Source of the DNA: Cephalothrix simula
Lineage: Eukaryota > Nemertea > Palaeonemertea > Archinemertea > Cephalotrichidae
DNA: 30,275 nt
NCBI GenBank assembly: GCA_035591015.1
Contig: JAXIUW010111115.1
Coordinates: 1-30,275 of the forward strand
Direction: 5' to 3'
The notes under the pieces are model-generated. The model had not been told where the DNA came from and made no database searches. It saw only the letters and a program-made list of their open reading frames with translations. Shown piece after piece: positions 17,355 to 25,187 of this stretch. The translations under genes were made by a program, and so were the position numbers. How positions within the stretch are numbered: position 1 is the stretch's first letter; each line of letters starts with the position of its first letter.

Positions 17355-17582
17355 TCAACTTGGCCTAGTCCCATTCTTTAGTATTTGTTTGTTGTTATGC
17401 AGTTTGAATGGTTCTGAATAATTTATCTGTAAACATTCTTCGATTTTTCGTAGGCGTTCTTCTAGCAAATCAATTTTATCTAAGCGTTTTTCTAATTTGC
17501 GAAAGAGCACATAACCTCCCACCAACACACTCAAAATGCCTGCTAAATTTCCCAAAACACTAATTGTTGTCTCAAAGCCCAT
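17355..17582 (-). CDS. Small membrane protein with coiled-coil segment
   Basis: 75 residues, unrecognised. Residues 5-27 form one membrane helix (SVLGNLAGILSVLVGGYVLF). Residues about 28-50 are a charged heptad-like segment, KLEKRLDKIDLLEERLRKIEE, probably a coiled coil. The C-terminus is polar. GGAGG stands 8 bases before the ATG, which overlaps the end of the upstream gene by 11 bases. This shape (one helix plus coiled coil) is common among phage lysis accessory proteins and small holin-like proteins. Third gene of a transglycosylase-led trio. Function inferred only from shape and context. Confidence 0.6.
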   Translation of the reverse strand: MGFETTISVLGNLAGILSVLVGGYVLFRKLEKRLDKIDLLEERLRKIEECLQINYSEPFKLHNNKQILKNGTRPS

Positions 17583-17799
17583 TTCTTAAAACCTCCAACA
17601 TAAGTAACCCAGCCACCACAATAAACAGCAGCAAAATTACCGTTATGCGCAACCACGCTGGGGTATGCCGGTAGCGGAATACCGCCCAAATTGATACCGG
17701 AAAACCTACTGCGGCAGCAATTGCAATTATTTCGTAATGAAAGGCACCTATGGCAATCAAACTTGAAATACCATTGACTATGCTTGATAACCAGTCCAT
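17572..17799 (-). CDS. Small two-helix membrane protein, holin-like
   Basis: 75 residues, unrecognised by sequence. Two hydrophobic segments, about residues 8-41 (with a short break) and 49-71, separated by the basic turn FRYRHTPAWLR. The start ATG overlaps the transglycosylase stop (TAATG arrangement), so its translation is probably coupled, and its end overlaps the next gene by 11 bases. Size and two-helix layout fit a class II holin, and the neighbour is a peptidoglycan lyase, but many small membrane proteins look alike. Confidence 0.6.
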   Translation of the reverse strand: MDWLSSIVNGISSLIAIGAFHYEIIAIAAAVGFPVSIWAVFRYRHTPAWLRITVILLLFIVVAGLLMLEVLRNGL

Positions 17800-18530
17800 T
17801 AATTACTCCCTAATTGCCATATCTCTCGTGGAGATAGTCTTTTATGCCAGCGTTGAATACGCTCTACGTATTCTTGAGGTTCTCGCCATAGGTAGGGTTT
17901 GATTTGAGAAAATAATGCTGCGCCATTGGCCTGCTTTTGCGCCGATAGCACGTGTCCTAAGCCTGCATTGTATGAGGCGAAGGTTAGAGATAATCTATCA
18001 CCTAAGGGGCGGGGGCTATGCCACTCTTTCCACAGTCTACGATTGTACTTGATGCCGTACTCAATAGACTGCTTGGCCTCAAAGCGATTGGTTAACCCCA
18101 TGTATTTGGCTGTATCGGGCATAAACTGCATCACTCCGCAAGCTCCTACATGCGAACACACATCTGATTCTAATGCCGATTCTGTTATGCCCTGTGCCTT
18201 GAATACTCTCCAATCGCATGTTCTACCTAAAGCATGGCAAGGCTCGTAGCCCCACACTAACTTAGTTGAGCGCTTAAAATAAGCATCATAATGTGAATAC
18301 TCTGCACCAATAGCTTGTCCGGCATACAGAAACAAACCCAGCACAAAGGCTGCTGAAAGTGCTGCCAAGAACAGGGCGATAGCCATGTTGCCACTGTTTA
18401 AGCCCTTAGAAAAATCCACATCGGGCAAAACTAGATTATCTAAATAGCGCAGGAATACATAAAGCAAGCCTACAACCAATGTGCAAGCCACAATGCCTAC
18501 AGCCAAAATTATAAATAAGTTGCTTAGCAT
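17799..18530 (-). CDS. Membrane-anchored lytic transglycosylase (SLT domain)
   Basis: 243 residues. Two predicted membrane helices at about 3-28 and 49-71, then a soluble domain expected in the periplasm. The soluble domain is an SLT/goose-lysozyme-like lytic transglycosylase: catalytic Glu117 in GITESALES, GACGVMQFMPDTAKYMG near residues 129-145, and SYNAGLGHV near residue 196. It cleaves glycan strands of peptidoglycan with anhydro-muramic ends. Two cysteine pairs (Cys98/Cys105 and Cys125/Cys131) flank the active site. AGAGAGGG lies 8 bases before the ATG. It leads an overlapping trio with two tiny membrane proteins, like a lysis cassette, though no capsid or tail genes are near; a secretion-system wall enzyme is the alternative. 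Confidence 0.85.
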   Translation of the reverse strand: MLSNLFIILAVGIVACTLVVGLLYVFLRYLDNLVLPDVDFSKGLNSGNMAIALFLAALSAAFVLGLFLYAGQAIGAEYSHYDAYFKRSTKLVWGYEPCHALGRTCDWRVFKAQGITESALESDVCSHVGACGVMQFMPDTAKYMGLTNRFEAKQSIEYGIKYNRRLWKEWHSPRPLGDRLSLTFASYNAGLGHVLSAQKQANGAALFSQIKPYLWREPQEYVERIQRWHKRLSPREIWQLGSN

Positions 18531-18861
18531 TAAGTTTACCCTCTCTTAGTTATTTCAGAACGCACCAGTATTCTTTGCATGCTTGGCGCATTTAATTGAG
18601 AACAATAGCTTTTTTAGTGATCATCGTTAAACTTAAAATCAGTTGTACAATCAGATTTAATTAACCAGCATTCCAAGCCATAACTAACATCGGCTTCTGG
18701 ATAGGGAGAATATGGATTATTTATCATTCTGCTAAAAGCCAAATTGCCGTTGAGATTAGATGACGCTCAATAGCCGATTAGCGCAGCATATTCTCTCTAA
18801 AGTTTGCGCTTTATAGCACAAGTAATTGCCTTTAAGCTGCGTTATGAACAGTGTCAACCGA

Positions 18862-19032
18862 TTACTTGCTGGTCGCTTTGGCCATTCCAGTTGATGCTTC
18901 GGTTAATTTGATTTCTATAGCGTTTAAGTCAGTCTTGGTGCTGTCCATGTTAGAAAGCTGGCTATCCAAAAAATCTTTATGATAGCTTTTAATATTGATT
19001 AGTAGTCCGATTATTAATGTTAGTGCAGGCTT
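18862..19032 (-). pseudogene. Possible small TM/coiled-coil gene remnant
   Basis: 56 open codons follow a TAA and lack a standard start, apart from an internal ATG. The reading begins hydrophobic (ALTLIIGLLINI) and continues as a polar helix rich in Asp, Lys, Ser and Thr, ending MAKATSK. The shape resembles the third gene of the transglycosylase trio 1.3 kb further on. It could be a start-less remnant, a gene with a rare ATA/ATT start, or chance. Confidence 0.25.
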
Positions 19033-19700
19033 TTAAGCTGAGCTAAAAGTCGTATCAAAAATTATTGCCAATCAAATTGATTCTAAATACATTCACAGCA
19101 ACTGACCCAAATTGAAGCCATGCTATTTGAGCGATGGTTTCTGTTTAAGCTATCGTTGACTCTGTTTCTATTTTGCTTTGTAAAACTTGATTGACCAAAT
19201 CCGAAAATGTGTCAGATATGTTCCGCATATAGCAGTTTCTGCTACATGTATTACACATGTGCCGCAGATTCCACTTGGTCTTCTTTTTTTAGATATAAAA
19301 ATAACTGCACATAAATTGCTATAATTACAGTTAAAAACAATCAACTTTGAATAGCGCAGTATTTAGGTATGAATGCCTTAAAAATCAAACATTCATGCTT
19401 AGGATGCTTACGAATTACTCCTTAACTTATCCAGCACTATTTAATAACTTGGGTTTGTAGTGCTGAAATTAAGGTTATTATCTATTCATGAACGGTAGCT
19501 GGTGCTTATATGGATTATCAAGAGGATGCTTTTTGATAAACTGTTCGCTACGGCTTAATTATAGAGTTGGTTTTACGGGGTGAAGTGGATTGTTGGATCT
19601 TCTGTTTAATCCGAATTGAATTGGGCGCAATGATTAGACTTTATCAATAAACTGTGCGGTGTGCCTTGGTTATGTGTTGATTATAGGCTGATGATAAGTG

Positions 19701-19730
19701 AAGACGATACCTCTATACATGTGCTACAAT
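19701..19730 (+). promoter_or_regulatory. Candidate tRNA-Ser promoter
   Basis: TACAAT at 19725-19730 is a reasonable -10 box 16 bases before the mature tRNA. The -35 counterpart about 18 bases upstream (AAGACG at 19701-19706) is poor, so only the -10 is suggestive. Confidence 0.35.
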
Positions 19731-19746
19731 TCGCTGGAGAAGCTGT

Positions 19747-19839
19747 GGAGAGATGGCTGAGTGGCCGAAAGCGGCAGATTGCTAATCTGTTGAGGGGTAT
19801 ATTGCTCCTCCGAGGGTTCGAATCCCTCTCTCTCCGCCA
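19747..19839 (+). tRNA. tRNA-Ser (anticodon GCU)
   Basis: 93 bases including an encoded CCA. Acceptor arms GGAGAGA and TCTCTCC pair perfectly with discriminator G. The anticodon stem CAGAT/ATCTG encloses TTGCTAA with anticodon GCT at 19781-19783. A long variable arm (GAGGGGTATATTGCTCCTC) identifies a class II tRNA, and the T arm is GAGGG-TTCGAAT-CCCTC. It reads serine codons AGC and AGU. It stands directly before the restriction-modification island; serine tRNAs are frequent integration sites, but I find no exact copy of its 3' end downstream. Confidence 0.97.
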
Positions 19840-19885
19840 GATTGATGATTACAATCAGGAATGGGAAGAACGGTGCTCTTACAAT

Positions 19886-22441
19886 TTAAGGTGAACGCTC
19901 ATCTACAAGATCTTGAAGATAATTTAGAGATGATTCCAATAAATTAGTATTTTCATTTGAAACAATACTGGCCCATACTTTGTCAATTTCTCTTAATTGG
20001 ATCTTCTTGTAATTTATAGGTTCAGAATTTTCAAAAGCCTTTTGAATTTTTTAAAAAAAGCTTTCTGAAATTTTATCAAGATTCTTAGGTATTAATAATT
20101 TAGATATTTCGTTTTTTCAAGCTTACGTGATCCTTCTTGATCATTGCACAAAAACTCCATTTGTGGCTGCCCAAATACACTAAATAACCAACTGGCGGTT
20201 AATATTGCATGCTGTTCATTTTTGCAATTAACGACTATAAAGTTAGTAGATATATTGTATGGAACTTTTAATATGGATATATTACCCAGCACTCTTACTG
20301 AACGTGGAAGAAGTACAGACCACTCTGGGAATTTATTCACATCTCTTAATAGAGATTTCATTACTTTTTCATGATTGATGGGAGCTTTAGTTTGCTTGCC
20401 TGTATGTTTAGATTTTTGTTTCATAGCTAAATATTCATTTATTAAATTATTAGCAAAATAGTTTTCGGAATCCATATTTAATAAAGGAGCAATACAAGGA
20501 GCGTTCTCTTTTGTTAAAAACTTTTGTAATCCTTCTGCATTATTGATAGCAGGTAGCTGATTTTCTTTAGGAACCATTTTTATAAGGTGACTATATTTTT
20601 TTATAGGCATTGCTGACAAACCGGAAGATCCTGAGTTACCAGATGTACCGCGCTTAATTTCAGAATACTTTTCAGAAATTAGAATGGTGTTTTCTGAAAA
20701 AGTATCTGTAAACCATTTTTGAGCGTCTTTTTTTATATCATTAACCCAACCTGTATCAATAGATTGTCTTAAATCCGCATATTTTATCTTGTTTACTTGA
20801 AACAAACGTTGTTCAGCATCGAAAGATCTTTGCATTTCATGTAAGTCGAGTCTTTCAATTGAGCTGTTGATATCTATCCAATTTATATCGGTTTTTTTAC
20901 AGCTTTTCGTCCTACAAAAATACAAGTTCTTTTTATAACATCTTCAAATAATCCCTCGCGTGGGTAACAACAAACCATTGAAAGTCCAAAATCTTCGAGA
21001 AGAAATTTTCTATATAGCTGTACTTCTTCACTTTTTATAGTAAGCAATGAAAATGGCATAATGGCCGCTATGATAGCATCATCAGGCATTAAATTAATCA
21101 ATAGCTCAATAAAAGGGCCTTCCAAACCAATTTGCCCATTGTTAGTTTTTGATTCTTTCCCTGATAACAGTTTAATTGCATTGTTAATTTGAGAGCGTTT
21201 TCTCTTTGAGTATATACCACTGATATAAGGAGGATTAACCAAAACTATTTTTACATCTTTGAAGTCTTTTGGTTTTAATGATACAATGTCGTTAATTGTA
21301 ATATTTGGGCAGTTATTAATAGAAATAGTATCGCCAAAGTGTAAACCAAGTCTTAGAGATAAAGCTTCTGCAAAATGTGGCTCTAATTCATTTGCCCAAA
21401 TTTTGTTTGCCGATAACTCTGGGAAAGCATTGCTTGAGGCAGCTGTTAATAATCTTCCACTCCCAGCAGCAGGATCACAAATAATTTCATTACTTTCGAG
21501 AGATCTGTTTAATTCAATCTTTGATAAAACTGAAAGAAGACTTGCTAATTCTTGGTCAGTTTCAACAATTCCAGGACCTCGTGGTGCAAAAATGTCGTAA
21601 ACAACCTCTGAAATATCGTCTCCTTTCCCTCTTGCCTTTCCATTAGAATATGCACTTTCAAGTAATATTTTGTGAAAGGATGATTTATCATATGCTGCAG
21701 GATATAGCTCCTTAAAAACATGCGAAAAATCTAATTGCTTTCCTTTCTCAGATAATCTTAGTGGATTCGAAAAATAACTATCAGCAGCTTTCCATTTTAA
21801 TGATTTTATTTTATTGTCCAATTCCGTATAATTAAAGGACGCTCCACGAATATATTCGTAAGAAAAAGGCATCAATGAGGCATGCCAAGTTTCATAGCTC
21901 TCTAATTTGTCTTGCAAATAATCATGTAAAAAATCTAAATTCTGGTCATACTCACCTTTATCATCAATTGAGATACTAATTATATCTGCAATAGTTTGGG
22001 CATAAATATCTACGAAGTCATCAATGGGAGTCTTATTAAAATTTCCACAGCTAAAAGGAGAGCCTTTTATTAACTGACTGCTAACACGAGGTTTGTTAGC
22101 GTCATACCTAAAAAGATCTGTACGCTCAATGTTTGTTAGGACATAGTATGGTGTTTCGCATAAATGATCCGCTTCCTTTCTATAACTAAGGGCTTGATGT
22201 CGATATCTAGTAGATTCTACTGCACTTTTTGTTCTCTTAACTTCAACTAATAAAACAATACGCTTACTGTTAATACGCTCGATAGAAAAGTCAACAGTTA
22301 TACCGTTAAATGATCGGTGATGAATTACCTGCAGCTCATCTTCAAGACCTAGTTTTTTATTGCCTTTTGTGCACAATGTGCAAAGAAGGGGTGAAATACT
22401 CTTACTTCGTCATCACTATATCTAGGGTATCTAAGCGACAT
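19886..22441 (-). pseudogene. Type IIG-like nuclease/N6-adenine methyltransferase fusion, interrupted
   Basis: One gene of about 850 codons split over several frames. The likely ATG at 22441 follows the previous stop by one base. That frame runs about 29 codons and is lost near an A4 tract around 22380. The main frame then begins with a PD-(D/E)XK-type nuclease region (Asp in TVDFSIER, then VEVKRTK, then PYYVLTN). The methyltransferase core follows: SAM motif ICDPAAGSGRLL and catalytic NPPY in VLVNPPYISG. An A7 tract at 20892-20898 ends this frame at 20883; with one more A the reading continues directly through the segment at 20092-20890, probably the target-recognition part. A further slip in an A6 tract (20112-20117) and a TAA at 20051-20053 interrupt the tail, which otherwise reads to 19886. 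The region is strongly A+T-rich. It would cut and methylate the same site if intact. Decay, phase switching and sequencing error are all possible. Confidence 0.8.
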
Positions 22442-22442
22442 T

Positions 22443-23785
22443 TCAAAAAACCTCTTTTATCATTTTATCTGCAATCCTGCTAACTTCTAAGGAGGGAGCC
22501 TTACTCTCTATCAATTCTTCCGCTATGGAAATTAATTTCAAAAGATGTCTTTTTGAAATAGTTCCCCAGTCAGGAACATACGCATTTTTATATTCATACG
22601 CTTGCAATTTTTTTAGTCCGTTGCCTTGATTGCGAGCAGCACTTAACAAAGCGTCTTGATAAAGTTCAGAGTTAAGAAGCAACCATGCAACCTTGTTAGG
22701 AAAATCTTTGTGAGTTTTGCAAGCATAAAAATTATCTGATGCACTTATATCATTGTAATTAAATAAATGTTTAGGCTTACTTCGAATATAATAATTTAAT
22801 AATATCTTGCCAGAAACATCTTTAAATGAAACCCTTTCGTCAGGAGAGCCTGCATCCATTGCTTTTTTAAACAAAAACTTATCTATTTTATAATCTAGTC
22901 CGTATTTATAATATCTACGATCTGCATCCTTCACAATCAAAGTATCTCGATCATAAGGTTTCATAATTATGAGCAAGGAAAGTTTATAGATTTCTCCATC
23001 TTCTGGATGAGCAAGAAAAATTTTTCTAGATGGAAGAGTTGTTCCTCTTCGAATATGTAATAACTCAGATAGTTGAATGTATCCGCTTTTTCTTTCTGTA
23101 GCTCTTATTGTATGGTTTTCATTGAGTGTTTTTACTTTTTGTATAATTAATATGCTGGCGTCAATCATTGCTTCATCAAAAGGAGCTGAAATCCTTTTGC
23201 ATTTTACAATATTGAAATACTTGTTGGCATATTTCATAAAATCCTGACCATACAAAGTATGCATAATGGAATCATACACTATGGCACACATAACACCGTT
23301 TTCATTTAATTGCTGAAGAGACTTGTATAAAAAGTAAATAAAAAGGTTTGATCTTCCGTTAATTGAACCAATTCTACTATCAACCAAATTTAGCTTAATA
23401 TCTCTTTTGTATTCAACTCCAAGCTGTTCTTGTCGAATATATGGAGGGTTTAAAATTATAAAATCATACTTATTCTTAATATCATCTAACAGAAAATCCT
23501 TTTGTTTTACTTTTGCTTCAAACGAACAGAATGAACTATATGTTTTCGTAATGTCACACATATATTTATCTACATCATAACAACAAAGGCTTTCTATCTT
23601 AAGGTTACTTTCATGAATAGCTTTTAAAAAAGTTGCTGGACCAACAGCAGGATCAAGTGCTCTGATAGATTTATTCGAAGGCAAATACTCAGAGGCCCAA
23701 TCAACCATCTCATGAGCTAGATCAGACGGTGTAAGAACTTGCCCTAGATCTGGATTTAAATCTATTTTTTTACGACATTAAGCAT
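22443..23785 (-). pseudogene. N6-adenine DNA methyltransferase, frameshifted near start
   Basis: Eco57I-like class I N6-adenine methyltransferase of about 447 codons. The natural ATG at 23785 overlaps the stop of the C5 methyltransferase gene (ATGCTTAA). After only seven codons, an A7 tract (23765-23771) shifts the frame into TAG; one extra A gives a clean reading through GQVLTPSDLAHEM into the long open part. That part has the SAM motif ALDPAVGPATFL near residue 45, NPPY in IILNPPYIRQ near residue 110, a central domain, then a recognition-type region with LHIRRGTTLPSRKIF. The internal Met at 23708 would lack the LTPSDLA helix that precedes the SAM motif in relatives, so reinitiation there may give a weak or inactive enzyme. 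It would methylate adenine in a specific site; TRD target unknown. Confidence 0.82.
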
Positions 23786-24899
23786 CTATCGCCTCCTTAA
23801 TAGATTCAGCAAGAGCTCGTGCTAACAGTGGAGGTACAGCATTACCTATCTACATAAATAAACTTCTTTGCGTAGAGAAATGAGGCGTAAAATAGTCTGG
23901 AAATGATTGCAATCTCAGCCCCTCTCTAGGGGAAATAAGTCTCTCAAATTTATAATGATAATTGGAACCAACATTTGGTCTATTGAAGTACGTGTTAACA
24001 GTATAAGACGGCCTATCTGGGTGAAGGCGAGCATATGTCGTTGTCCTTCCACCTGTCTTTTTGAATTTCATAATTCTGTTTGTTGATATCTCATCTGGTA
24101 TATTCATATAGTTACCACCTGGCGGAATAAACCGTACAAATTGCTGATCTTTTTCAGACATTGTAGGAAGAACATGAAGTGTTATAAGTTTGGACTGTTC
24201 TGACCTCATAAGTTTTGCATAAATCGAATGAGGATCTTTCTTATAAGGAAATGGAGTTGCCCCATTTGCAACAAGACTGCCATTCACATCTCCTAGATCA
24301 TCTAAAGCATCAAGAGAACTTATATGTAATATAAAATTATCATCATTATTAAATATAATTTTGAAAAATTTTTCAGGTTTAATTAACTGAAATTGCTTTT
24401 TAAGAATTCCTTTTTTAAAGCCTATCAAAACAACACGTTTTCTTTTTTGAGGAACGAAGCAGTCAACTGCTTTAACTGTTATTAAGAATGTTTCATATCC
24501 TATTTCTTTAAATTTTTCAGCTAAATAATCTGGTATTTTTTTACCGTTAAATTTGGATGATGTTAAGCCAGGAACGTTCTCCATTAAAAAAACTTTTGGC
24601 CTAATAGTTTTTATGGCTTGATAGTATGAAAGAACCAAAGAAGACCTTTCATCATCTTCTAGTCTTTTTCCAACTAATGAGAATGATTGGCAGGGAGGCT
24701 CACCTATTATCACATCTACTTTCGGGATATCGTTAATGAGATTTTTAATATCTCCCGTTATAACATGCTTCCCTATATGTTGTTCATATGTTTTACAACT
24801 ATCTTGATCTATATCGTTTGCCCACACAATATCAAATCCGGCATTTTTAAATCCGAGATCTAATCCTCCACACCCTACAAATAAGCCAGCAACTTTCAT
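23778..24899 (-). pseudogene. C5-cytosine DNA methyltransferase with amber codon before motif X
   Basis: m5C methyltransferase of about 373 codons if read to 23778. The open frame extends upstream to 25013, but the family start is the ATG at 24899, whose product begins directly with motif I, AGLFVGCGGLDLGF; it lies 4 bases after the HTH gene stop. Motif IV EPPCQSFS carries the catalytic Cys near residue 80, motif VI MENVPGL near residue 107, motif VIII QKRKRVVLIG near residue 150, then the recognition domain and motif IX RLHPDRPSYTV. A TAG at 23850-23852 sits where relatives have Gln, immediately before motif X (IGNAVPPLLARALAE), which is intact behind it to the TAA at 23778. Motif X packs on the SAM site, so the truncated product is probably impaired. 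A single C-to-T change explains it. Confidence 0.85.
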
Positions 24900-24903
24900 G
24901 TGT

Positions 24904-25089
24904 TTAAACTTCTTTTTTTCTCTCTTGCTCTTTGATCCAAGAGTCAATTTCATTTTTCCTAAATCTCCAGGAGCCACCAATTTTAAATCCTGGTATTTTT
25001 CCATCAGATGCAAAGCGATAAGCTGTTTTTTCTGATATCTTGAGGTAAGCGGCCAACTCTTTTACTGTTAGAATTTCATCGGTATTCAT
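24904..25089 (-). CDS. Helix-turn-helix DNA-binding protein, excisionase family
   Basis: 61 residues. A compact winged helix of the MerR/excisionase type: LTVKELAAYLKISEKTAYRF (helix-turn-helix, residues 7-26), then DGKIPGFKIGGSWRFRKNEIDSWI with the wing and last helix. This domain binds DNA either as an excisionase (element removal) or as a small regulator. It is the first gene of the restriction-modification operon, 4 bases ahead of the cytosine methyltransferase, a place often taken by a controller protein. The A+T-rich divergent gap upstream could be its operator. It is one of few undamaged frames in the island. Confidence 0.85.
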   Translation of the reverse strand: MNTDEILTVKELAAYLKISEKTAYRFASDGKIPGFKIGGSWRFRKNEIDSWIKEQERKKEV

Positions 25090-25112
25090 GTCTAAAAAGT
25101 CCTAAATTAAGA

Positions 25113-25141
25113 ATTATAATTGAAAATACTGGAATTCAAAA
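25113..25141 (-). promoter_or_regulatory. Candidate promoter of the RM operon
   Basis: On the minus strand TATAAT lies at 25118-25113, 24 bases before the HTH ATG at 25089. TTGAAT about 15 bases upstream could be the -35 box, a slightly short spacing. The same palindromic bases also give TATAAT on the plus strand (25115-25120), facing the helicase gene. Confidence 0.4.
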
Positions 25142-25187
25142 AATAATCAAGTGTTTTAAGGATATGAAATTACAAAAGATATAAGAA

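Larger units (their letters stand above)
18531..19746. other. 1.2-kb region without a convincing gene
   Basis: No normal gene is seen here. Its content is: a 56-codon open stretch without a standard start (18862-19032, listed separately); a cluster at 19218-19269 with two ATGT.CCGCA.AT copies flanking the perfect hairpin TAGCAG-TTT-CTGCTA (19230-19244); a 7-bp inverted repeat TTATCAA/TTGATAA at 19515-19539; and two loosely alike stretches at about 19529-19572 and 19640-19683. The tRNA-Ser promoter must lie at the right end. Confidence 0.5.

Noticed and set aside
24899-25013. Upstream Met as start of the cytosine methyltransferase
   Set aside because: That 38-residue extension overlaps the HTH gene out of frame and is not family-like; the ATG at 24899 opens directly on motif I.
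19886-25089. BREX or DISARM defence locus
   Set aside because: No PglZ, BrxC/L, DrmA/B or phospholipase-D-type gene is present; the helicase next door belongs to a different family and strand.
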